Below are positions 34,023 to 42,208 of a DNA stretch of 64,000 bases, in pieces. The notes below the pieces were generated by a model. The model was not told the DNA's origin. It made no database searches and saw only the letters and a list, made by a program, of their open reading frames with translations. Made by a program: the position numbers and the translations under genes. The stretch's first letter is position 1. Each line of letters starts with the position of its first letter. Origin of the DNA: Prauserella alba. GTDB lineage: Bacteria > Actinomycetota > Actinomycetes > Mycobacteriales > Pseudonocardiaceae. The stretch lies in the NCBI RefSeq assembly GCF_024171735.1, contig NZ_JAMTCH010000004.1, forward strand, positions 62,001 to 126,000, read 5' to 3'.

Positions 34023-35540
34023 TCAGCCTGCCGCTTCGTCGACCGCGTTCGCCTCGCCCGGTTCAGCGGCGTTGCCAGCCACGATGCGGTACGGATCGAG
34101 CGCACCGGCGAGGTCCGCGTGGACCCGCGCGCACAGCCGGGTGCCATCGGCGGTGTGGTCCTCGGTCAGCACCTCGCCTTCCGCGTGCGTACGCGCGACG
34201 AGCTCACCCCTCGCGTACGGCACGAGCACGTCGACCAGTGTCTCGGGCCGGGGCAACCGGTCCGCGATCGCGGCGACCAGCTTCTCCATACCCTCCTGCG
34301 TGCGAGCCGAGACGACGTGCGCATCCGGCAGCAGGTGCCGCAGCCGCGCCAGCGACACCGCGTCGGCGGCGTCGGCCTTGTTGATGACGATCAGCTCCGG
34401 AGGCAGCGACTCGGACCGGTTGCTGCCGATCTCCGCGAGCACGGTCCGGACGGCCTGCACCTGTTCCTCGGGTGCCGGGTCGGAGCCGTCGACGACGTGC
34501 AGCAGGACGTCGGCGTCGGCGGCCTCGTCGAGCGTCGAGCGGAAGGCGTCGACGAGCTGGTGCGGCAGGTGCCGGACGAAGCCGACGGTGTCGGTCAGGG
34601 TGTAGGCCCTGCCGTCCGGGGTGACCGAGCGACGCGTCGTGGGGTCGAGCGTGGCGAACAGTGAGTCCTCGACCAGCACCCCGGCGTCGGTCACCGCGTT
34701 GAGCAGGCTCGACTTGCCCGCGTTGGTGTAGCCGACGATCGCGACGCTCGGCACGTCGTTCGCCATGCGGCGCCCGCGTTTGGTCTCGCGAATCGTGTCC
34801 ATCGCCGAGATCTCGCGTCGCAACTTGGCCATGCGCTTGCTGATGCGCCTGCGGTCGATCTCGAGCTTCGTCTCACCCGGTCCCCGCAGGCCCACACCGC
34901 CGTTGCTGCCCGCACGGCCACCGGCCTGCCGGGACAACGTGTCACCCCAACCGCGCAGTCGCGGAATGAGGTACTGCAGCTGTGCGAGCTCGACCTGCGC
35001 CTTGCCTTCCTTCGACCGCGCGTGCTGGGCGAAGATGTCGAGGATCAGGGCCGTACGGTCGACGACCTTGACGTTGAGCTTGTCCTCGAGCTGGCGGAGC
35101 TGGCCGGGAGAGAGCTCGCCGTCGCAGATGACGGTGTCCGCGCCGGTGGCTGCCACGATGTCGCCGAGTTCGCGGACCTTCCCCGAGCCCACGTACGTCG
35201 CCGGGTCGGGCCGGTTGCGCCGCTGCACCAAGCCTTCGAGCACCGTCGAACCCGCCGTCTCGGCGAGCCTGGCGAGTTCTTCGAGGGAGGCCTCCGACTG
35301 GGCAGCCGTGCCTTCGGTCCACACACCGACGAGCACGACATGCTCGAGCCGCAGCTGCCGGTTCTCGACCTCGGTGATGTCGGACAGTTCGGTGGACAGC
35401 CCGGCGATCCTGCGCAGCGACGCGCGGTCCTCGAGCTCCAGTTCGCCGGTCGACGGTGCGCCGTCGAACACCTCGTCCAGCGATTCGGCGGGCACATCCG
35501 CCTGCGACGTCAGGACGTCGCCGCGATTCCGGTTACTCAC
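34023..35540 (-). CDS. hflX: Ribosome-associated GTPase HflX
   Basis: A 505-residue GTPase. The N-terminal HflX domain has ADTVICDGELSPGQLRQLED and the basic linker GPGETKLEIDRRRI. The G domain has VAIVGYTNAGKSSLLNAV (G1), DTVGFVRHLP (G3) and NKAD (G4). It binds the 50S subunit, splits stalled ribosomes and helps rescue after heat or antibiotic stress. The start is probably GTG 35540 after GGAGG with short spacing; ATG further upstream is less likely. Position near lexA is conserved in mycobacteria. Confidence 0.93.
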   Translation of the reverse strand: MSNRNRGDVLTSQADVPAESLDEVFDGAPSTGELELEDRASLRRIAGLSTELSDITEVENRQLRLEHVVLVGVWTEGTAAQSEASLEELARLAETAGSTVLEGLVQRRNRPDPATYVGSGKVRELGDIVAATGADTVICDGELSPGQLRQLEDKLNVKVVDRTALILDIFAQHARSKEGKAQVELAQLQYLIPRLRGWGDTLSRQAGGRAGSNGGVGLRGPGETKLEIDRRRISKRMAKLRREISAMDTIRETKRGRRMANDVPSVAIVGYTNAGKSSLLNAVTDAGVLVEDSLFATLDPTTRRSVTPDGRAYTLTDTVGFVRHLPHQLVDAFRSTLDEAADADVLLHVVDGSDPAPEEQVQAVRTVLAEIGSNRSESLPPELIVINKADAADAVSLARLRHLLPDAHVVSARTQEGMEKLVAAIADRLPRPETLVDVLVPYARGELVARTHAEGEVLTEDHTADGTRLCARVHADLAGALDPYRIVAGNAAEPGEANAVDEAAG

Positions 35541-35623
35541 AAGCCTCCATGTCGGTTGTCGTCGCCGCATGCACGGCGCCTCAAGGTCCATCGTCCCACG
35601 TTCCGCCGAATTCGCCGACCCGT

Positions 35624-36208
35624 TTACCCGCTCGGGTACAGCGCGAGGTAGATGGCGGTCGCTCCCGGTGTCTCGGCGGTGCCCTCAGGCCGGACACCAG
35701 GCTGGTCACCGTCCCCAGGCCGAGCGCCGCCCTCCGGCCGGGCACCGTCCTCGTCGCCGGCCGCGAACTCGTCGATCAACTCGGCCAGCCGGCCGCGGAA
35801 CTCGTCGAGGCGGCCCTCCGGCAATCGTGCGACCGCCCGCGTCTGGTGCAACTCTGCGGGTTCGAGGTCCGCGATCTCGGTCAGGAACGCCTCCAGCATT
35901 GCGTCTTCCACCGGCGCGTTCCACGGTCCGCTCAGCCGCCAGGACAGGCCGGTCGACCGGTAGGGAATCTCTTTCGCACCACGCACACCTCGGCGTTCCG
36001 CTTCAGCGGTGAGAAAGCCCGCCTCGACGAGTTTGCGCACGTGGTACAGCGTCGTCGCGGGGTCCCGGTCGAGCCGCCGAGCGATCTCCTTGTTGGTCAG
36101 CGCCTCGTGATGGGTCAACCGGATGATGCGCAGGCGTATTCCCGACGCGAGCGCAGTCGCCTCATCCTCGGTCGCCGTCCGTCGCCGCGATCCCATTCGC
36201 ACGAGCAT
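35624..36208 (-). CDS. ArsR-like winged-helix regulator
   Basis: A 194-residue regulator with an N-terminal winged helix (about 18-80: SGIRLRIIRLTHHEALTNKEIARRLDRDPATTLYHVRKLVEAGFLTAE). A ligand-responsive helical part follows, then a low-complexity Gly/Pro/Glu-rich stretch (about 155-182). It is divergent from an MFS exporter, and a perfect inverted repeat lies between them, so it is probably the local repressor of the exporter. ATG 36208 or ATG 36196 may be the start; there is no clear ribosome-binding site. The ligand is unknown. Confidence 0.8.
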   Translation of the reverse strand: MLVRMGSRRRTATEDEATALASGIRLRIIRLTHHEALTNKEIARRLDRDPATTLYHVRKLVEAGFLTAEAERRGVRGAKEIPYRSTGLSWRLSGPWNAPVEDAMLEAFLTEIADLEPAELHQTRAVARLPEGRLDEFRGRLAELIDEFAAGDEDGARPEGGARPGDGDQPGVRPEGTAETPGATAIYLALYPSG

Positions 36209-36255
36209 ACGTGGCCACGGCGCCGCGCCGACCCACTACACCGCTGCTCCGACCC

Positions 36256-36283
36256 GGAGTGATTGACACTTTCCAATCACTCC
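36256..36283. promoter_or_regulatory. Operator-like inverted repeat at the MFS promoter
   Basis: GGAGTGATTG (36256-36265) and CAATCACTCC (36274-36283) are perfect 10-bp arms with an 8-base spacer. The left arm overlaps a TTGACA at 36263-36268. It is the likely binding site of the divergent winged-helix regulator. Confidence 0.75.
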
Positions 36284-36298
36284 GAAACACTCCGGCGG

Positions 36299-37606
36299 AT
36301 GCGAGCGAGATCCCCGTGGCGGCAGCCGGATTTCCGTCGGCTGTGGGCCGGAGCATCGGCGAGTCAGTTCAGCACGTTCGCAGGTGGCGCGGTCCTTCCG
36401 TTGCTCGCAGCCACCGCGCTCGCTGCGTCACCGTGGCAGATGGGCCTGCTGACGGCGGCGGACAAGGCAGCATTCCTGTTCCTCGGCCTGCCCGTCGGAG
36501 CATGGATCGATCGCGCGCGCCGCATGCCACTGATGATCACTGCCAACCTGTTCCGCGGCTGCCTTCTGCTGACCGTCCCGCTCGCGTGGTGGGCGGACGT
36601 GTTGACGATGCCGCAGCTGGTCGTCGTGGCACTGTTGGCCGGAGCCGGCGCACTGGTGTTCGACGTCGCACACCAGTCGTACCTGCCGACGCTCGTCGGC
36701 CGGGACCAGCTCGTTCCGGCCAACACCGGCCTGCAGGCCAGTCACTCCGTCGCCGACGTGACCGGGCGCGGGATCGGCGGAGGCCTCGTGCAGGTGTTCG
36801 GAGCCGCGTACGCCGTGTTGCCCGTCGGGCTCGGATACGTCACCTCGGCAGTCGCACTCGCACGCATCCGCGCCCGCGAGCCCGCACCCGTCTCCAGCGG
36901 CCGCCGTACGATCCGGGCCGACATCGGCGACGGACTGCGATTCGTACTCGGAAGGCGGGACCTGCGCGCCATCACGTCGTACACGGCCGTCGGCAACGTC
37001 GCGTTCGCCGTGCTCACGGCCGTGCAGGTGCTGTATCTGACCCGCACCCTCCAACTCGCGCCTGCACAGGTGGGTGCCGTCCTGGCGACGGGCGGGTGCG
37101 GGGCCGTGAGCGGCGCGCTCGCCGCCGGCACGTGGACACGACTGTTCGGGAGCGTGCGGACGGTGTGGATCGTGCCGCTGCTGACCGCGCCGGCGGCACT
37201 CGTGGTGCCGCTCGCACAGCCGGGCACCGGAGCATGGTTCGTCGGCGCCGCACTCGCGGTCCTCGGCCACGGGATGACGGTGTACAACATCGGCCAGGTG
37301 AGTTACCGGCAGGCGATCTGCCCCGACCGCCTACTCGGCCGCATGAACGCGGGATTCCGCTTCCTGGCATGGGGCACGGTGCCCCTGGGCGCGCTGAGCG
37401 GGGGCGTCCTCGGCGAGACGATCGGGCTTCGTTCGACCGTGTGGGTGTTCGCGGTCGCCACCGTCGGCGCCACGCTGCTGCTCGTGCTGTCGCCGCTCCG
37501 CACCGGCAGGGCGCCGGCGGAGCGGGGCTCGGCGGACGTCGGCGCCGGGCCGACCGGGCAACCGCTTCCCGGAAGTCACCCGGGCCCGGATGCTCACGGG
37601 TCGTGA
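36299..37606 (+). CDS. MFS exporter
   Basis: A 435-residue major facilitator with about 12 hydrophobic segments. It begins RARSPWRQPDFRRLWAGASASQFSTFAGG, typical of multidrug or macrolide exporters in the MFS_3 group, and has the loop WIDRARRMPLM between helices 2 and 3. Start ATG 36299 is chosen to fit the family N-terminus; the longer TTG 36263 frame lies inside the operator. A TTGACA 30 bases upstream suggests the message may be leaderless. Substrate is unknown. Confidence 0.82.
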   Translation: MRARSPWRQPDFRRLWAGASASQFSTFAGGAVLPLLAATALAASPWQMGLLTAADKAAFLFLGLPVGAWIDRARRMPLMITANLFRGCLLLTVPLAWWADVLTMPQLVVVALLAGAGALVFDVAHQSYLPTLVGRDQLVPANTGLQASHSVADVTGRGIGGGLVQVFGAAYAVLPVGLGYVTSAVALARIRAREPAPVSSGRRTIRADIGDGLRFVLGRRDLRAITSYTAVGNVAFAVLTAVQVLYLTRTLQLAPAQVGAVLATGGCGAVSGALAAGTWTRLFGSVRTVWIVPLLTAPAALVVPLAQPGTGAWFVGAALAVLGHGMTVYNIGQVSYRQAICPDRLLGRMNAGFRFLAWGTVPLGALSGGVLGETIGLRSTVWVFAVATVGATLLLVLSPLRTGRAPAERGSADVGAGPTGQPLPGSHPGPDAHGS

Positions 37607-37715
37607 CCACAACATCAGCAGGTCGGGCGACGGTGTCCACACATTCGCCGTCTGGCCAGTGGCGCTCGCCGACGGATAGGACATAACAGACCTGTTCGAC
37701 GGCGATCGGGGACAC

Positions 37716-38717
37716 ATGCGGACACAGCGATCCGGCCACACCGACACCCGACGGCCACCACGTCGCCGACGGCACTCACCGTTCCCCCGGACGGCGTCCA
37801 CGCGCCGAACCCGGCGGCCGGCACGGGTTCCGACCATACTCGGCGCACTGGCCCTCACACTGGCCATGACGATCGCGACCACCCCGTCGGCGTCGGCCGT
37901 TCGGACGCAGCCGCGGTTCGACCACTACGTCGCGCTCGGCGACTCGTACACCTCGGGGCCGTTGATCCCGCTGCCGAAGCCCACCGCGCCGCTCGGCTGC
38001 GCCCGCTCGACGAGCAACTACCCGACCATTCTCGCCGTCAAGGCCCGGGTCGGATCGCTTCGCGACGTGAGTTGCGGCGGGGCGACCACCGACCACATGA
38101 CCGAGCCGCAGCGCACCCCACTCGGCACGAACCCGCCCCAGCTCGACGCCCTGCGCCCCGGCACCGACCTCGTGACACTCGGTATCGGTGGCAACGACGA
38201 GGGCGTCTTCGGCGACATCATCGGCACCTGCCCCACACTCCGCGACGAGAACCCTTCCGGAAGCCCGTGCCGGGAGCACTTCACCGAGGCGGGCACCGAC
38301 ACCCTCGCCGAGGCCGTCGCCCGCACCGGGAAGCGGGCCGGCGCAGTGCTCGACGAGATCGCGGCGCGGTCGCCGCACGCCACGGTGCTCGTCGTGGGAT
38401 ATCCGCGGATCACGCCCGCCCCGGGCAGCGGCGTCACCTGTCCGGACGTCATGCCGCTGGCCGACGGCGACCTGGCGTGGGCCGACGACATCGAGACCGC
38501 ACTGAACGGCGCACTCCGGACAGCGGCCGAGACCCACGGGGCGTCCTTTGTGGACATGTACCCGGCGTCCTACGGTCACGACGCGTGCGCGGGCCTTCAG
38601 GCGTGGGTCCAGGGCAAGGACACCAATCCGCTGGTCGCGATGTCGTACCACCCGAACGCCGCCGGCATGTACGGCATCGCCACCGAGATCCGGCGGACCC
38701 TGAACACCACGTCCTGA
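37716..38717 (+). CDS. Secreted SGNH/GDSL lipase-esterase
   Basis: A 333-residue secreted hydrolase. Residues 1-61 are an unusually long, arginine-rich signal peptide ending in SASA. The SGNH blocks are visible: Ser77 in YVALGDSYTSG, Gly in SCGGATTDHM, Asn in GIGGNDEGVF, and His312 in SYHPNAAGM. It resembles the streptomycete lipase family (SCO1725 type), with six cysteines suited to disulfides. It converges on valS with a gap of 3 bases between stops. Confidence 0.9.
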   Translation: MRTQRSGHTDTRRPPRRRRHSPFPRTASTRRTRRPARVPTILGALALTLAMTIATTPSASAVRTQPRFDHYVALGDSYTSGPLIPLPKPTAPLGCARSTSNYPTILAVKARVGSLRDVSCGGATTDHMTEPQRTPLGTNPPQLDALRPGTDLVTLGIGGNDEGVFGDIIGTCPTLRDENPSGSPCREHFTEAGTDTLAEAVARTGKRAGAVLDEIAARSPHATVLVVGYPRITPAPGSGVTCPDVMPLADGDLAWADDIETALNGALRTAAETHGASFVDMYPASYGHDACAGLQAWVQGKDTNPLVAMSYHPNAAGMYGIATEIRRTLNTTS

Positions 38718-38720
38718 CGG

Positions 38721-41405
38721 TCAGGAGGCGGGAAGCGACTCCAGCCGAGCGGTGATGCGCTCGATGTCGGAGGCTGCCGTGTCACGGCGCACCCGGATCT
38801 TGTCGACCACGTCGGCAGGCGCCTTGTCGAGGAAGGCCTGGTTGCCCAGTTTGCCCTCGGTCTGCTTGAGCTCCTTCTCGGCGGCGGCCAGGTCCTTCTC
38901 CAGCCGCTTGCGTTCGGCCGCCACGTCGATCGTGCCCGAGGTGTCGACCTCGACCGTCGCGGTGCCGTCGGCCAGTGCGACCTCGATCGAGGCCGTGGCC
39001 GTGAACTCGTCGCCCGGCTCGGTCAGTTTCGCCAGCGAGCGGACTGCCTCCTCGTGCGCGGAGATGGCCTCGAAACCGGGGCCGGTCACCCGCGTGGCCA
39101 CCTTCTGGCCCGGCTTGAGGCCCTGGTCGGAACGGAACCGGCGCACCTCGGTGACGAGCTTCTGCACGTCGCCGATCCTGCCCTCCGCGGCCGAGTCGGC
39201 CGCGGGGAGCAGTTCGCCCGTCGGCCAGTCGGCCACGACCAGCGACGCTCCCCCTCCCCCACCGGCTACGCCCTCATTGGTGGGGGTACCCCCACCGGTC
39301 AGCGTCGTCCACAGCCGTTCGGTCACGAACGGGACGAACGGGTGCAGCAGCCGCAGCACCGTGTCCAGCGCGTGCCCGAGCACGGCACGGGTGTCGTCGG
39401 CCTTCTCGCCGGAGAGCTGCACCTTGGCCAGTTCGATGTACCAGTCGCACAACTCGCCCCACGTGAAGTGGTAAAGCGTGTTCGTGGCCTTGGCGAACTG
39501 GAACTCCTCGAGCAGTTCGTCCACCTCGGACAGCACCGTGGACAGCCGGCCGAGGATCCAGCGGTCGGCCTCGGTCATGTCCTCGACCGCGGGAAGCGGA
39601 CGCGCGGTGGTCGCACCGTTCATGATCGCGAACCGCGCCGCGTTCCACAGCTTCGTGCAGAAGTTCCGCGAACCGGCGGCCCAGTCCTCGGCCAGAGCCA
39701 TGTCCGTGCCGGGGTTGGCGCCGCGGGCGAGCGTGAACCGCGTGGCGTCGGCGCCGTAGTTGTCCATCCAGTCGATCGGGTCGAGGACGTTGCCCTTCGA
39801 CTTCGACATCTTCTTGCCGTGCTGATCGCGGATCAACCCGTGCAGGTAGATGTGCTGGAACGGCACGGACTGCTCGGCACCGCGTTCACGCATGCCGTGC
39901 AGGCCGAACATCATCATCCGCGCGACCCAGAAGAACAGGATGTCGTAGCCGGTCGACAGCACGGTCGTCGGATAGAACTTCGCCAGATCCGCGGTCTCGT
40001 CCGGCCAGCCCATCGTGGAGAACGGCCACAGGCCTGAGGAGAACCACGTGTCGAGCACGTCGGAGTCCTGGTACCAACCGTCACCCGACGGCGGCTGCTC
40101 GTCCGGGCCGACGCAGACCTTCTCCCCGTTCGGGCCGTACCAGACCGGAATCCGGTGCCCCCACCACAGCTGGCGCGAGATCGTCCAGTCGTGCATGTTG
40201 TCGACCCAGTCGAAGTAGCGCTTGGCCAGCTCCGGAGGGTGGATCTGCACCCGGCCGTCACGCACGGCGTCACTCGCGGCCTCGGCGAGCGGGCCGACCC
40301 TGACCCACCACTGCAGCGACAGCCGCGGCTCGATCACCGTGTCGCAACGCGAGCAGTGACCGACGGCGTGCACGTACGGCCGCTTCTCCGCGACGATCCG
40401 GCCGTCCTCGCGCAGCGCCGCCACGATCGCGGGGCGCGCCTCGAAGCGGTCCGTGCCTTCGAACGGGCCGGACGCGGTGATCACCCCGCGTTCGTCCATG
40501 ATCGACGGCATCGGCAGGTCGTGGCGCCTGCCGATCTCGAAGTCGTTCGGGTCGTGGGCAGGCGTCACCTTGACCGCGCCGGTGCCGAACTCGGGGTCGA
40601 CGTGCTCGTCGGCCACGATCGGGATGCGCCTGCCGGTGAGCGGCAGCTCGACCTCGGTGCCCACCAGGTGCCGGTAGCGCTCGTCGTCGGGGTGCACCGC
40701 GACGGCCGTGTCACCGAGCATCGTCTCCGCACGCGTCGTGGCGACGACGACCGACGCTTCGCCCTCGCCGTAGCGGATGGAGACCAGTTCGCCGTCGTCG
40801 TCGGAGTGGTCGACCTCGATGTCCGAGAGCGCGGTCATGCACCGCGGACACCAGTTGATGATGCGCTCGGCCTGGTAGATCAGCCCCTCGTCGTAGAGGA
40901 GCTTGAACATCGTCTGCACGGCACGCGAGAGGCCGTCGTCCATCGTGAAGCGTTCACGGGACCAGTCGATGCTCTCTCCGAGCCGCTTCATCTGGCCGAG
41001 GATCTTGCCCCCGTACTCGTGCTTCCATTCCCAGACGCGCTCGACGAACTTCTCGCGGCCGAGATCGTGGCGGGAGACGCCTTCCTTCGCCAGCTCCCGC
41101 TCGACGACGTTCTGCGTGGCGATACCGGCGTGGTCCATGCCGGGCAGCCACAGCACCTCGTAGCCCTGCATCCGCCTGCGCCTGCTCATGGCATCCATGA
41201 GTGTGTGGTTCAGGGCGTGGCCCATGTGCAGACTGCCGGTGACGTTCGGCGGCGGCAGTACGATGGAGAACGGCGGCTTGTCAGACGACGCGTCGGCGGT
41301 GAAGTAGCCCGCGTCTACCCAGCGCTGGTACAGGGCGGCCTCTTCGTCGGCCGGGTTCCATGCGGTGGGAAGGTCCGTGTGCTGCTGGTTCGCGTTCTCC
41401 GTCAC
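38721..41405 (-). CDS. valS: Valyl-tRNA synthetase with an in-frame repeat insertion
   Basis: An 894-residue class Ia synthetase that charges tRNA-Val. HIGH is present as HMGH in [14 protein letters not shown], and KMSKS as [13 protein letters not shown]. The CP1 editing domain (about 190-330), anticodon-binding domain and C-terminal coiled coil ([22 protein letters not shown]) are complete. About residues 703-720 hold a glycine-rich insert with the peptide NEGVAGG, coded by the same hairpin element as in fadE26, in a loop of the anticodon-binding domain. Mycobacterial ValS as I remember it is slightly shorter. Confidence 0.95.
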   Translation of the reverse strand: MTENANQQHTDLPTAWNPADEEAALYQRWVDAGYFTADASSDKPPFSIVLPPPNVTGSLHMGHALNHTLMDAMSRRRRMQGYEVLWLPGMDHAGIATQNVVERELAKEGVSRHDLGREKFVERVWEWKHEYGGKILGQMKRLGESIDWSRERFTMDDGLSRAVQTMFKLLYDEGLIYQAERIINWCPRCMTALSDIEVDHSDDDGELVSIRYGEGEASVVVATTRAETMLGDTAVAVHPDDERYRHLVGTEVELPLTGRRIPIVADEHVDPEFGTGAVKVTPAHDPNDFEIGRRHDLPMPSIMDERGVITASGPFEGTDRFEARPAIVAALREDGRIVAEKRPYVHAVGHCSRCDTVIEPRLSLQWWVRVGPLAEAASDAVRDGRVQIHPPELAKRYFDWVDNMHDWTISRQLWWGHRIPVWYGPNGEKVCVGPDEQPPSGDGWYQDSDVLDTWFSSGLWPFSTMGWPDETADLAKFYPTTVLSTGYDILFFWVARMMMFGLHGMRERGAEQSVPFQHIYLHGLIRDQHGKKMSKSKGNVLDPIDWMDNYGADATRFTLARGANPGTDMALAEDWAAGSRNFCTKLWNAARFAIMNGATTARPLPAVEDMTEADRWILGRLSTVLSEVDELLEEFQFAKATNTLYHFTWGELCDWYIELAKVQLSGEKADDTRAVLGHALDTVLRLLHPFVPFVTERLWTTLTGGGTPTNEGVAGGGGGASLVVADWPTGELLPAADSAAEGRIGDVQKLVTEVRRFRSDQGLKPGQKVATRVTGPGFEAISAHEEAVRSLAKLTEPGDEFTATASIEVALADGTATVEVDTSGTIDVAAERKRLEKDLAAAEKELKQTEGKLGNQAFLDKAPADVVDKIRVRRDTAASDIERITARLESLPAS
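39251..39298 (-). repeat. In-frame hairpin element, valS copy
   Basis: The plus strand has arms CCCCCACC (39256-39263) and GGTGGGGG (39279-39286) around the 15-base loop GGCTACGCCCTCATT, the exact complement of the fadE26 loop. Next to it, 39279-39296 is a perfect 18-bp palindrome. Compared with fadE26, one stem pair changes from G:C to A:T on both sides. It is read in the same frame (NEGVAGG). Confidence 0.9.
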
Positions 41406-41474
41406 AGCCGGTAAGTCTACGAACCCGGTTCCGGCGGCTCACCACCGGCGTGGCCTCGTCGGCGGAGGGACCGC

Positions 41475-42152
41475 TTACGCGGTGGTGGTGGCGGCGACCG
41501 CGCCCGCCATCACGGCGACCATCACGGCCGCCGTCACCTCGTCGATGGCCTTGCGCACCGCGTCACTGCCCCAATTGCCCTCGGCGACCTGCTCGGCCCG
41601 CTTCCCCGTCCGGTCGGGATCATCGGTCGGGAACGCGTGCCGGACCGACTTGGTGGCGACGAGCAACGCGATCACCGCGGCGGTGCGCTCGTCCGGTTCG
41701 GCACCGTCGACGAGCACCCGGTGCAGCTCGGCGCGGAGCCGCTCCTCGTGCCGGGAGTCGGCCGCGGGCCAGCGCGTGACGGGGAACAACTTGAGCACCT
41801 TCCTGCTCTCCCGTTTCAGCACGCCGCGATCGGCGAGGCCGGACAACAGCCGGTCGACGGGGCCGTCCTTCGCCAGCCGGTTGACGGCGTCCTTCGGCTT
41901 CGCGCCCTCCTGCTCGGCGAGCGCCTCGAGCGCCCCGTCCAGCTCGGCCTCACCCACGCGCGTGGCGTCCCGCACCACGACGCGACCCGCCTCGCCCTCG
42001 TCCGCCTCACCCGTGATGTCGACCCTGCCGAGCAGGGTCAGTTCGAGCAGGAGCGCACCGGCCACCGCCTGATCGAGGTTGTGGACGCCCGAGACGGGTG
42101 TGCCCTCGGTGTCGTCGAACGCCAGGAGCAGTAGGTCCTCCGCGATGAGCAT
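41475..42152 (-). CDS. GPP34 (Golgi phosphoprotein 3-like) family protein
   Basis: A 225-residue protein with the GPP34 start LIAEDLLLLAFDDTEGTP and the segment ALLLELTLLGRVDI, followed by the helical core (DRLLSGLADRGVLKRE). Eukaryotic relatives bind PI4P on Golgi membranes; the role of bacterial members is unknown. The C-terminal 25 residues are Ala/Val-rich and could touch the membrane. It lies 69 bases after valS and 56 bases from the carboxypeptidase gene. Confidence 0.85.
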   Translation of the reverse strand: MLIAEDLLLLAFDDTEGTPVSGVHNLDQAVAGALLLELTLLGRVDITGEADEGEAGRVVVRDATRVGEAELDGALEALAEQEGAKPKDAVNRLAKDGPVDRLLSGLADRGVLKRESRKVLKLFPVTRWPAADSRHEERLRAELHRVLVDGAEPDERTAAVIALLVATKSVRHAFPTDDPDRTGKRAEQVAEGNWGSDAVRKAIDEVTAAVMVAVMAGAVAATTTA

Positions 42153-42208
42153 GGCCGCACCCTAGCCGCGGCGGCGGGCGGCCACCACCGGTTCACGCGG
42201 CTCGCCCG

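Noticed and set aside
39251-39298. Transcription terminator hairpin
   Set aside because: It lies in the middle of valS coding sequence and has an open frame through it.
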